Below, piece by piece: positions 53,692-61,956 of a stretch of DNA of 64,000 nucleotides. Positions within the stretch are counted from its first letter, which is position 1, and each line of letters opens with the position of its first letter. The DNA is from Streptococcus taonis (GTDB taxonomy: Bacteria; Bacillota; Bacilli; Lactobacillales; Streptococcaceae): the NCBI RefSeq assembly GCF_029948085.1, contig NZ_JARZZP010000001.1, forward strand, positions 60,490-124,489, written 5' to 3'. The notes under the pieces are model-generated. The model saw only the letters and a list, made by a program, of their open reading frames with translations, was not told the origin of the DNA and did no database searches. Both the position numbers and the translations under genes were made by a program.

Positions 53692-55584
53692 TTACCAAAT
53701 AATCACACGGTCTTCTGGTGAACGCCACATGCCGTCGCCTTCTTTGACATCATAGGTCGTAAAGAAGTCATCAAAGTTTGGCACTTGGACGTTAACACGG
53801 AGTTTAGCTGGCGCGTGTACGTCAACGCTAGCCATGAGTTTCATCAACTCTGGGCGACCTTTCATACGCCAGATACGAGCAAAGTTATGGAAGAATTCTT
53901 CAGCTGAAAAGTCTGGTTCTCTCTTAGCAGCTTCTAGCGCTGCAGCAATTCCTCCAAGGTCCGCAACGTTTTCGGATACAGTTAATTTCCCATTGATTTT
54001 TGCACCGTAAGATTCTTGGCCATCAAACTGGTCGATAACCTTCTGTGTTTTTTCTTTAAAGGCTGCATAATCGCTCTCAGTCCACCAATCCTTGAGACTT
54101 CCATTTTCATCAAAGGAAGCTCCATTGGTATCAAAGGCGTGAGAGATTTCATGGGCAATAACCGCACCGATACCTCCATAGTTGGCAGAAGATGATTGAT
54201 GCAAGTCATAGAATGGAGCCTGTAGGATAGCGGCTGGGAAGACAATCAAGTTCTTTTGTGGATTGTAGTAGGCGTTGACCATATGAGCAGGCATGCCCCA
54301 CTCCTTGTAATCAACTGGCTGATTCCATTTACTCCAGCTGTGTTTGATTTCCACGCGCGCAAAAGATAGGGCATTCTCAAAGAGGCTAGCAGATTCGTCC
54401 ACTACCTTATCCTTGTAGCGAGCTGGTAGTTCTTCTGGATAACCGATATAAGGCTTGATGACATTGAGTTTAACGATAGCTTTTTCTCGTGTTTCAGGAG
54501 TCAGCCAGTCGTTCTTAGCCAAGCGTTCCTTATAAACGTCAATCATAGTTGCTACTTTTTTCTCTACATCCGCCTTGGCTTCTGGAGAGAATTTTTCATG
54601 GGCATACCAAAGTCCGAGAGCTTGTTTGAATGGTCCTTGCGCTAAGTGGTAAGCAGCCTTGCGTTTATCTTGGGCTTCTGGAACACCTGAAAGAGCACGG
54701 CCATAAGCACCTGACAAGATACGAATCTCATCTGTCAAATAGCTAGTTGAAAGGTTGACCACACTCAAGATCAAGCTTGCCTTGAGCAAAGGCCAAGCTT
54801 CTTCACTATAGAATTGCTCTGCTGCTTGCCAGAAACGTTCCTCATCTACGATAACCTTATCAGGTACTTGCCCAATCACTGCTTGGAAGAAGTCGTCGAG
54901 AGGTAAAGCTGGTGCAAACTTTTTGAAATCTTCATAAGAGTATGGATGATAGAGTTTGGCATACTCTGAACTTTCTTCGTTTGATAGTACAACTGCTGCG
55001 ATACGGCGGTCCAATTCCAATCGTTTCTCTAGCAAATCTTCGATTTCTTCATCTGAGAAGTTATAGGCTTTGAGGAGATTAGCAGTACTTTCTTTCCAAA
55101 GGTTCAATAATTCCTCACGCTGTGGATGGTCTTCCGCATAGTAGGTTGTGTCAGGCAAGATAGTTCCTGGAGCACTAGCCCAGAGAACATTGGTTCTAGC
55201 ATCCATAAAGTCTGGTGATACTCCAAATGGAAGGAAGTTTGGTTTACCAGCTAATTCAAATGCATCTAGTTTACTTGCGAAATCCGCAAAACTTTCCAAA
55301 TCTTGATATTCCTTAAGCATTGGAAGGACTGGCTCAATTCCATCTGCTTCACGCTTGTCGAAATCTCTGACCATAGCGTGGTATTTGACAAAGTTTGTTA
55401 GGATAGGATCTTCTGGAACATCTTCTCCAGCCAACCACTTGTCCGTCGTCGTTAGCATCAACTCTTCGATTTCTTCGTCAAGGTCGATAAAACCACCTGT
55501 TCGTGATTTATCGGCTGGAATGACTGCAGTCTTTTCCCACTCACCATTTATAGCATCATAAAAATCATCTTGATAACGTGTCAT
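53692..55584 (-). CDS. pepO: M13-family endopeptidase PepO
   Basis: 630 residues from MTRYQDDFYDAINGEWEKTA; an in-frame GTG eight codons upstream is possible but the chosen ATG matches the family. The zinc site is VIAHEISHAFD, with the third ligand Glu in ENVADLGGIAA, and the substrate-binding NAYYNP is present. Neprilysin-like PepO cleaves peptides and, in pneumococcus, is also found on the surface and binds host proteins although it lacks a signal peptide. Its position divergent from psaBCA is the pneumococcal arrangement. Confidence 0.96.
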   Translation of the reverse strand: MTRYQDDFYDAINGEWEKTAVIPADKSRTGGFIDLDEEIEELMLTTTDKWLAGEDVPEDPILTNFVKYHAMVRDFDKREADGIEPVLPMLKEYQDLESFADFASKLDAFELAGKPNFLPFGVSPDFMDARTNVLWASAPGTILPDTTYYAEDHPQREELLNLWKESTANLLKAYNFSDEEIEDLLEKRLELDRRIAAVVLSNEESSEYAKLYHPYSYEDFKKFAPALPLDDFFQAVIGQVPDKVIVDEERFWQAAEQFYSEEAWPLLKASLILSVVNLSTSYLTDEIRILSGAYGRALSGVPEAQDKRKAAYHLAQGPFKQALGLWYAHEKFSPEAKADVEKKVATMIDVYKERLAKNDWLTPETREKAIVKLNVIKPYIGYPEELPARYKDKVVDESASLFENALSFARVEIKHSWSKWNQPVDYKEWGMPAHMVNAYYNPQKNLIVFPAAILQAPFYDLHQSSSANYGGIGAVIAHEISHAFDTNGASFDENGSLKDWWTESDYAAFKEKTQKVIDQFDGQESYGAKINGKLTVSENVADLGGIAAALEAAKREPDFSAEEFFHNFARIWRMKGRPELMKLMASVDVHAPAKLRVNVQVPNFDDFFTTYDVKEGDGMWRSPEDRVIIW

Positions 55585-55701
55585 CTTGTTCTCGCTTTCA
55601 TTTTTCACTTATTCTTAGCTTAGCAAAAATCCCTGGGGATTGCAATTAAAAATGCCATCTTCTCCTGATTGTTTTCATTATTAATATTTTAAATATTTAC
55701 A

Positions 55702-55739
55702 AAAATTAACTTGACTTAATTTTTATTTTAATGTATATT
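55702..55739 (+). promoter_or_regulatory. psaB promoter with overlapping PsaR-type operator
   Basis: TTGACT (55711-55716), 17-base spacer and TATATT (55734-55739). A perfect palindrome AAAATTAA-CTTGAC-TTAATTTT (55702-55723) covers the -35 hexamer, so a manganese-bound repressor of the DtxR/MntR type (PsaR, encoded downstream) would block RNA polymerase. Confidence 0.85.
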
Positions 55740-55763
55740 AAAAGATAGGAGGAATACAACTGT

Positions 55764-56486
55764 ATGATACGTATTGAAAACCTCAGTGTCTCCTACAAAG
55801 AAACGTTGGCACTAAAGGATATTTCACTAGTGCTCGAAGGACCAACGATTACCGGAATTATTGGTCCAAACGGTGCTGGAAAATCAACCTTATTAAAAGG
55901 TATGCTGGGAATTATCCCACATCAAGGTCAGGCATTTCTCGATGACAAGGAAGTTAAAAAATCCTTACATCGAATCGCCTATGTCGAACAAAAAATCAAT
56001 ATCGACTACAACTTTCCCATCAAGGTCAAGGAATGCGTCTCGTTAGGACTATTTCCCTCTATTCCTCTCTTTCGAAGTTTAAATGCTAAACATTGGAAGA
56101 AAGTGCAAGAGGCCCTTGAAATCGTCGACCTAGCTGACTACGCTGAACGGCAAATCAGTCAACTGTCTGGAGGTCAATTCCAGCGGGTCTTGATTGCCAG
56201 ATGTTTGGTGCAGGAAGCCGACTATATCCTCTTGGATGAACCCTTTGTTGGGATTGACTCAGTCAGTGAGGAAATCATCATGAATACGCTGAGAGATCTG
56301 AAAAAAGCTGGGAAGACGGTTCTCATCGTCCACCACGACCTCAGCAAGGTTCCCCACTACTTCGATCAAGTCTTGCTTGTCAATCGAGAAGTGATTGCCT
56401 TTGGTCCGACCAAAGAAACCTTTACCGAAGCCAATCTAAAAGAAGCTTACGGTAATCGACTCTTTTTCAATGGAGGTGACCTATGA
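55764..56486 (+). CDS. psaB: Manganese ABC transporter ATP-binding protein PsaB
   Basis: 240 residues. Walker [12 protein letters not shown], signature [16 protein letters not shown], Walker [12 protein letters not shown], switch VHHDLSKVP. Energises Mn2+ uptake. AGGAGG precedes the ATG; the stop overlaps psaC by 4 bp (ATGA). Confidence 0.97.
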   Translation: MIRIENLSVSYKETLALKDISLVLEGPTITGIIGPNGAGKSTLLKGMLGIIPHQGQAFLDDKEVKKSLHRIAYVEQKINIDYNFPIKVKECVSLGLFPSIPLFRSLNAKHWKKVQEALEIVDLADYAERQISQLSGGQFQRVLIARCLVQEADYILLDEPFVGIDSVSEEIIMNTLRDLKKAGKTVLIVHHDLSKVPHYFDQVLLVNREVIAFGPTKETFTEANLKEAYGNRLFFNGGDL

Positions 56487-57331
56487 TTGCAGAATTTATC
56501 GATGGATTGCAAAAATTCCATTTCCTACAAAATGCCTTGATAACAGCTATTGTCGTCGGGGTCGTAGCTGGAGCTGTGGGATGTTTCATCATTCTACGCG
56601 GGATGTCACTCATGGGAGATGCCATTTCACATGCTGTCTTGCCAGGTGTAGCCCTCTCCTTCATCTTGGGCCTTGACTTCTTTATCGGAGCCATTGTCTT
56701 TGGATTGCTAGCTGCCATCATCATTACCTACATCAAGGGGAACTCGATTATCAAAAGCGATACCGCCATCGGCATTACCTTTTCTTCTTTCTTAGCCCTC
56801 GGTATCATCTTGATTAGTGTCGCTAAAAGTTCAACTGACCTTTTCCATATCCTTTTTGGTAATATCCTAGCCGTCCAAGATACGGATATGTTTATTACTA
56901 TGGGTGTAGGGGTAGCCATTCTCTTGTTAATCTGGATTTTCTTCAAGCAACTCTTGATCACTTCCTTTGATGAACTCTTGGCTAAGGCCATGGGAATGCC
57001 TGTCAATTTCTATCACTACTTACTCATGGTACTCCTAACTCTGGTGTCTGTGACAGCTATGCAAAGTGTCGGAACTATCCTGATTGTAGCCATGCTGATT
57101 ACCCCAGCAGCAACTGCTTATCTCTATGCTAATAGCCTGAAAAGTATGATTTTCCTTTCCTCAACCTTTGGAGCTACAGCTTCAGTTTTGGGACTCTTTA
57201 TCGGCTATAGCTTTAACGTTGCGGCAGGTTCTAGTATCGTGCTTACAGCCGCTAGTTTCTTTCTTATTAGCTTCTTTATCGCTCCAAAACAACGATATTT
57301 GAAACTGAAAAATAAACATTTGTTAAAATAA
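56483..57331 (+). CDS. psaC: Manganese ABC transporter permease PsaC
   Basis: 282 residues with eight to nine membrane helices, of the ABC-3 (TroC/MntB) family; the segment [23 protein letters not shown] is the family hallmark. It forms the Mn2+ channel with PsaB and the lipoprotein PsaA. Coupled to psaB by an ATGA overlap. Confidence 0.96.
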   Translation: MIAEFIDGLQKFHFLQNALITAIVVGVVAGAVGCFIILRGMSLMGDAISHAVLPGVALSFILGLDFFIGAIVFGLLAAIIITYIKGNSIIKSDTAIGITFSSFLALGIILISVAKSSTDLFHILFGNILAVQDTDMFITMGVGVAILLLIWIFFKQLLITSFDELLAKAMGMPVNFYHYLLMVLLTLVSVTAMQSVGTILIVAMLITPAATAYLYANSLKSMIFLSSTFGATASVLGLFIGYSFNVAAGSSIVLTAASFFLISFFIAPKQRYLKLKNKHLLK

Positions 57332-57362
57332 GGGGCAAAACCCCAATAAATTGGAGGATCTA

Positions 57363-58292
57363 ATGAAAAAATTAGGTACATTGCTGATTCTCTTTCTTTC
57401 CGTCATTGCTCTTGTAGCATGTTCTACTGGAAAGAAAGATGCAGCTTCTGGTCAAAAACTAAAAGTTGTTGCTACAAACTCAATCATCGCTGATATTACT
57501 AAAAATATTGCTGGTGATAAGATTGATCTTCACAGTATCGTTCCTGTTGGTCAAGACCCACACGAATACGAACCACTTCCTGAAGATGTCAAGAAAACTT
57601 CTCAAGCTGATTTGATTTTCTACAACGGTATCAACCTTGAAACTGGTGGCAATGCTTGGTTTACAAAATTGGTAGAAAATGCTAAGAAAACTGAAAACAA
57701 AGACTACTTTGCAGTCAGCGAAGGCGTTGATGTTATCTACCTTGAAGGTCAAAACGAAAAAGGCAAAGAAGACCCACACGCTTGGCTTAACCTTGAAAAC
57801 GGTATGATCTTTGCTAAAAACATCGCAAAACAATTGAGCGCTAAAGACCCTAGCAACAAGGAATTCTACGAAAAAAATCTCAAAGAATATACTGATAAGC
57901 TAGACAAACTTGACAAGGAAGCTAAAGAGAAATTTAACAACATCCCTGCTGAGAAAAAATTGATCGTAACCAGCGAAGGATGTTTCAAATACTTCTCTAA
58001 AGCCTACGGTGTCCCAAGTGCCTATATCTGGGAAATCAATACTGAAGAAGAAGGAACTCCTGACCAAATCAAGACCTTGGTTGAAAAACTTCGCCAAACA
58101 AAAACTCCTTCCCTCTTTGTAGAATCAAGTGTGGATGACCGTCCAATGAAGACCGTTTCACAAGACACAAACATCCCAATCTACGCTCAAATCTTTACTG
58201 ACTCTATCGCAGAACAAGGTAAAGAAGGCGATAGCTACTACAACATGATGAAATACAACCTTGACAAGATTGCTGAAGGTTTGGCAAAATAA
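57363..58292 (+). CDS. psaA: Manganese-binding lipoprotein PsaA
   Basis: 309 residues, exactly the pneumococcal length, from [25 protein letters not shown] lies seven bases upstream, so an upstream TTG is rejected. Lipobox LVACS. Cluster A-I fold; metal ligands are visible as His in DPHEYEP, His in EDPHAWL, Glu in ESSVDDRP and Asp in [10 protein letters not shown]. It captures Mn2+ (and can bind Zn2+) at the outer face of the membrane and is needed for oxidative-stress resistance and adherence. Confidence 0.98.
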   Translation: MKKLGTLLILFLSVIALVACSTGKKDAASGQKLKVVATNSIIADITKNIAGDKIDLHSIVPVGQDPHEYEPLPEDVKKTSQADLIFYNGINLETGGNAWFTKLVENAKKTENKDYFAVSEGVDVIYLEGQNEKGKEDPHAWLNLENGMIFAKNIAKQLSAKDPSNKEFYEKNLKEYTDKLDKLDKEAKEKFNNIPAEKKLIVTSEGCFKYFSKAYGVPSAYIWEINTEEEGTPDQIKTLVEKLRQTKTPSLFVESSVDDRPMKTVSQDTNIPIYAQIFTDSIAEQGKEGDSYYNMMKYNLDKIAEGLAK

Positions 58293-58300
58293 TCCTCTGA

Positions 58301-58333
58301 AAAACGTCATTCTCACGTGAGCTGGCGTTTTTT
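58301..58333 (+). terminator. Terminator after psaA
   Basis: AAAACGTCA and TGGCGTTTT pair (one G-T) around a loop, followed by TTT. Partial read-through into tpx is possible. Confidence 0.65.
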
Positions 58334-58414
58334 CTATGCCCATATTTTCAGTCAAATCATTGGAAAATTCTGACCGTTTCAGCTAAAATGAAATAAAAAA
58401 GATTGGAGTAGCTT

Positions 58415-58909
58415 ATGACTACATTCCTTGGAAACCCTGTTACTTTTACGGGAAAACAACTACAAGTCGGCGACAAGGCGCTTGATTTTTCTCTCACTAC
58501 AACAGATCTTTCTAAAAAATCTCTGGCTGATTTTGATGGAAAGAAAAAAGTCTTGAGTGTCGTTCCTTCTATCGATACAGGTATCTGCTCAACTCAAACA
58601 CGACGTTTTAATGAAGAACTTGCTGGACTGGACAACACAGTCGTCTTGACTGTTTCTATGGACCTTCCTTTTGCTCAAAAACGTTGGTGCGGTGCTGAAG
58701 GTATTGAAAATGCCATCATGCTCTCAGACTATTTCGACCATTCCTTTGGACGTGATTACGCCCTCTTAATCAATGAATGGCACCTATTGGCACGCGCGGT
58801 CTTTGTTCTCGATACTGACAATATTATCCGTTATGTTGAGTATGTTGATAATATCAATTCCGAACCAAACTTTGAAGCAGCCATTGAAGCAGCAAAGTCG
58901 CTTGACTAA
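58415..58909 (+). CDS. tpx: Thiol peroxidase (PsaD)
   Basis: 164 residues, atypical 2-Cys peroxiredoxin. The peroxidatic Cys is in [15 protein letters not shown] and the resolving Cys in [12 protein letters not shown]. It reduces H2O2 and organic peroxides with thioredoxin in the cytosol. As the gene behind psaBCA it links manganese uptake with peroxide defence. A GGAG-like site precedes ATG. Confidence 0.95.
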   Translation: MTTFLGNPVTFTGKQLQVGDKALDFSLTTTDLSKKSLADFDGKKKVLSVVPSIDTGICSTQTRRFNEELAGLDNTVVLTVSMDLPFAQKRWCGAEGIENAIMLSDYFDHSFGRDYALLINEWHLLARAVFVLDTDNIIRYVEYVDNINSEPNFEAAIEAAKSLD

Positions 58910-58934
58910 AAGAAAGCCCACTTATAACAAGACA

Positions 58935-58961
58935 GAAAGCTAGAGAAATCTAGCTTTTTTT
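58935..58961 (+). terminator. tpx terminator
   Basis: AAAGCTAGA and TCTAGCTTT form a perfect stem around GAAA, followed by TTTTGG. Confidence 0.75.
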
Positions 58962-58998
58962 GGTATACTAGATGGAGATAATAAACAAGGAAATGCGA

Positions 58999-59649
58999 AT
59001 GACACCAAATAAAGAAGATTACTTAAAATGTATTTATGAGATTGGCATGGAAGTTCCTAAGATTACCAATAAGGAAATTGCTGCTCGGATGCAGGTATCA
59101 CCTCCTGCGGTAACTGAGATGATCAAGCGCATGCAATCCGAAAATCTTATATTAAAAAATAAAGAAAATGGCTATATACTAACGGATATTGGCTTAAAAC
59201 TTGTATCTGACCTTTACCGAAAGCACAGACTCATTGAGGTTTTTCTGGTTCACCATCTAGACTATACCAGCAATCAGATTCACGATGAGGCTGAGGTATT
59301 AGAGCATACAGTTTCAGACCTTTTTGTGGAGCGACTGGAAAGTATGTTAGGCTTTCCAAAGACCTGTCCCCATGGTGGAACCATTCCTGCCAAGGGTGAG
59401 CTTCTAGTTGAGGTTAATAACCTACCACTCTCTGATATCAAGGCAGCTGGAACCTATCTTTTGACAAGAGTTCATGATAGCTTTGAACTTCTCCAATATT
59501 TGGAAAAACATACCATCCATATTGGAGAACAACTCCAAGTCAAGCAGTTCGATGGCTTCTCTAATACCTTTACTCTGATTCACAACCATGAAGAACTTCA
59601 AGTCAGCCTCGAAATCGCCAAACAACTCTATGTTGAAAAACTGAACTAA
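58999..59649 (+). CDS. psaR: Manganese-dependent repressor PsaR (DtxR/MntR family)
   Basis: 216 residues from MTPNKEDYLKCIYEIG after AAGGAAATGCGA; longer in-frame starts are rejected. Winged-helix (residues about 8-65, recognition helix SPPAVTEMIKRM), dimerisation and metal-binding domain with HDEAEVLEHTVSD and the FeoA/SH3-like C-terminal domain from about residue 145. In pneumococcus it represses psaBCA and other genes when Mn2+ is plentiful. The palindrome at 55702 is its probable target. Confidence 0.93.
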   Translation: MTPNKEDYLKCIYEIGMEVPKITNKEIAARMQVSPPAVTEMIKRMQSENLILKNKENGYILTDIGLKLVSDLYRKHRLIEVFLVHHLDYTSNQIHDEAEVLEHTVSDLFVERLESMLGFPKTCPHGGTIPAKGELLVEVNNLPLSDIKAAGTYLLTRVHDSFELLQYLEKHTIHIGEQLQVKQFDGFSNTFTLIHNHEELQVSLEIAKQLYVEKLN

Positions 59650-59667
59650 TTTCTCAAGTCCCCTACC

Positions 59668-59699
59668 AACCCTGAAAGCTTAATTTTCAGGGTTTTATT
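59668..59699 (+). terminator. psaR terminator
   Basis: AACCCTGAAA and TTTTCAGGGTT pair around GCTTAA, with TTATTT following. Confidence 0.7.
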
Positions 59700-59767
59700 T
59701 CTAGCATTTGATGTTACTATCGTTTTGTTGTAGAATGTTTGTAAAAAAAAGAAAGATATTTTAACCT

Positions 59768-60478
59768 ATGAAAAAATCACTAAAAATTTTTGCGACATCC
59801 AAATGGTTTGACCTCTTTGGGGTTGCTCTGGTCGTTGGAATTGCGATCACATCTGGTTACCTCAACTCCCGTCTCGATAAATTCGTAGACTGGGGCCCAT
59901 GGACTGCTCTTGTGCCCTTTGGATTGATTTCCGTAACCAACGTTGGGATTTCCATGTTGTCCACTCGTTTCACGGGAAAATTAAGCAAATGGGGAAATTA
60001 CTTTGGCATAGTCAATACGATTTTGTCTGGTACTATTGATTATATCCTTGGAAATAAGGCAGCCATTATCACCTATCCCGTCACCTTCCTCATTTATACC
60101 TTTGCTATTAAGAAATGGGAAGTTTCGCAAGAAGGCAGACCCAACCAAATGAACCAAAAACAGCTAAAATTAGCTGCCATCATCATTTCAATCATCGCCT
60201 TCCTCTTTGCCTTTGTGACCAACTATATCGGCTATGGGGGCAAGATGAATCTCCTTGCTTACGTAACAACTATTGCCTTCGCACTGTCCCTCATTGCCAA
60301 TGCTTTGAACGCATTGAAACTGACAACTCAGTGGGGATTTTGGTTGATTTACAATTTCGTTCAGCTGACAAAGGCTGGCATTCAAGGAAATTTCGCCAAT
60401 ATCGGTAAATACATCTTTTATATCCTCAATGCAATTGGAGCTTTATTTGTCTGGAATGATGAAGAAGTGGAACAATAA
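59768..60478 (+). CDS. PnuC-like nicotinamide riboside transporter family protein
   Basis: 236 residues with about seven to eight membrane helices. The pattern of the C-terminal half, TTQWGFWLIYNFVQLTKAGI followed by GKYIFYILNAIGALFVW, resembles PnuC transporters, which carry nicotinamide riboside by facilitated diffusion. The first helix region WFDLFGVALVVGIAITSGYL is also compatible. The call is by resemblance; a different small vitamin-precursor is possible. It has its own promoter region and no downstream partner. Confidence 0.7.
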   Translation: MKKSLKIFATSKWFDLFGVALVVGIAITSGYLNSRLDKFVDWGPWTALVPFGLISVTNVGISMLSTRFTGKLSKWGNYFGIVNTILSGTIDYILGNKAAIITYPVTFLIYTFAIKKWEVSQEGRPNQMNQKQLKLAAIIISIIAFLFAFVTNYIGYGGKMNLLAYVTTIAFALSLIANALNALKLTTQWGFWLIYNFVQLTKAGIQGNFANIGKYIFYILNAIGALFVWNDEEVEQ

Positions 60479-60597
60479 GAGGGAAATCAAATAAAGAAAT
60501 CTAACAGAATCTCCTTACTAAAATTTTTTATCATTTTACTTGTAACTCCCATTCTTTTGGAGTAGAATGAAGCTAGATAAAAGAGGGAGGTCATCTT

Positions 60598-61011
60598 ATG
60601 AAAAATCTCTTTAGAATCCATTTTACAGCCATCGTAGTCAGCGATTTGCTACTGTTGGTAACTTTCAGACCTCGATACGAACTTTCTTTGGAGAGAGGCC
60701 TGATTTTTTGCTTCATTTTCATCCTTGCTCAAGGACTACTGCTATTTCGCTTGGTCAATCGACTCAAAAAACATTTCTCTGAGATTTATCCTCAGATGAA
60801 CAAAAAAATTCGCCTTTACTACTTAAAGATTCTCTCCACTGACCTACTATTATTTGTCTTTTTAGCCATCACTGGCCCTCAACATTTTTACTCTCTTACT
60901 CCAGTCTTTACTTCCTGTCATTCTACTTTTTATTATATAACGGCTAGCCACCTAAGAGAAAACTATCCAGACTTTTATGACAAACATATCTCTTTGTGGG
61001 AGTGTCTCTAA
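60598..61011 (+). CDS. Small membrane protein, first of a tandem paralogous pair
   Basis: 137 residues, MKNLFRIHFTAIVVSDLLLL to ISLWECL, behind GGGAGG. About four hydrophobic segments (residues 8-22, 37-52, 80-93 and 98-113). The central HFSEIYPQMNKKIRLYYLKI aligns with the broken gene immediately downstream, so the two arose by duplication. No family recognised. Confidence 0.75.
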   Translation: MKNLFRIHFTAIVVSDLLLLVTFRPRYELSLERGLIFCFIFILAQGLLLFRLVNRLKKHFSEIYPQMNKKIRLYYLKILSTDLLLFVFLAITGPQHFYSLTPVFTSCHSTFYYITASHLRENYPDFYDKHISLWECL

Positions 61012-61029
61012 GGAAAAAAAGGTTTTATC

Positions 61030-61445
61030 ATGAAAAAAATCATCTACATCAAAACCATTCAACTCCTCATCATCGATGGAATCATGCTGGCATTTTTGAC
61101 ATTTAAAGAGGGGCTCACTTGGGATTGGATTTTGATTTACAGTGGTTGGCTCATCTTCTTTCACCCTGTGTTGTTTACCTATCTTTCCAACCAGCTTTGT
61201 GACCACTTTAGTCAGCTCTATTCCCCCAGATTAGACCGAGATTCTGGCGTTTTGCCTTACAAATCCTCCTATGGGATAACCTGATAATTCTCTCTTTGCT
61301 GTTTTTAAGGGATATCCCACTTTTCCTTCAGGGAAGTCTCCTCATCCTAGGATATCTCATCCCTTCCTATCGCACCTGCCAAAGCCTGAAAAGAGACTTC
61401 CCCCAAGCCTATCAAGAACCCATTTCATTTTGGAATACTTTGTGA
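61030..61445 (+). pseudogene. Second tandem paralogue, frameshifted in a C-run
   Basis: Begins MKKIIYIKTIQLLIIDGIML. The frame ends early at 61284, but moving to another frame after TATTCCCCCAG (about 61223-61233) restores PQIRPRFWRFALQILLWDNL to the natural end SFWNTL at 61445, matching the upstream paralogue (ISLWECL). One extra C in the five-C run would repair it, so this is a homopolymer contraction: decay, phase variation or a sequencing error. Confidence 0.7.
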
Positions 61446-61451
61446 TAGATA

Positions 61452-61482
61452 AGAAAAACCAAGCTCGCGGGCTTGGTTTTTC
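61452..61482. terminator. Bidirectional terminator between the paralogous pair and dtd
   Basis: AAAAACCAAGC and GCTTGGTTTTT form a perfect stem around TCGCGG with A/T tracts at both sides. Confidence 0.85.
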
Positions 61483-61926
61483 TTATCTATTTTTGGTGTC
61501 AAGGATGATGGTTACTGGGCCATCATTGACCAGTTCCACCTGCATATCTGCTCCAAAGACTCCTGTCTCAACAGGAACTTCCTTGGCTAGTTCTTGGTTA
61601 AATTCTTGATAGAAAGCTTCCGCCATATCCGGTTTAGCAGCGCCTGTAAAGGCTGGACGATTTCCCTTTTTGGTATCTGCAAACAAAGTAAACTGAGAGA
61701 TGGAGAGGATTTGGCCTTGAATATCCTTAACCGATAAGTTCATCTTGCCTTCAGCATCTGAGAAAATTCGCATATTGACAAGCTTTCTGACTGCATACTC
61801 CAAATCTTCTTTTTGATCCTCAGGTCCAACACCTACTAAGAGTAAGAGCCCCTGCTGGATTTTCCCATATACTTGACCCTCAATAGAAACTTGTGCTTTC
61901 TTGACACGCTGAACGATAATTTTCAT
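61483..61926 (-). CDS. dtd: D-aminoacyl-tRNA deacylase
   Basis: 147 residues, usual length. [37 protein letters not shown] with the catalytic SQFTL motif, and [11 protein letters not shown] with the conserved GP cis-dipeptide are the Dtd signatures. It removes D-amino acids mistakenly attached to tRNA. It starts 30 bases after the rel stop, the common rel–dtd arrangement. Confidence 0.97.
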   Translation of the reverse strand: MKIIVQRVKKAQVSIEGQVYGKIQQGLLLLVGVGPEDQKEDLEYAVRKLVNMRIFSDAEGKMNLSVKDIQGQILSISQFTLFADTKKGNRPAFTGAAKPDMAEAFYQEFNQELAKEVPVETGVFGADMQVELVNDGPVTIILDTKNR

Positions 61927-61956
61927 AGCAATCCTTTCTGATTATATCAAGCCAAC

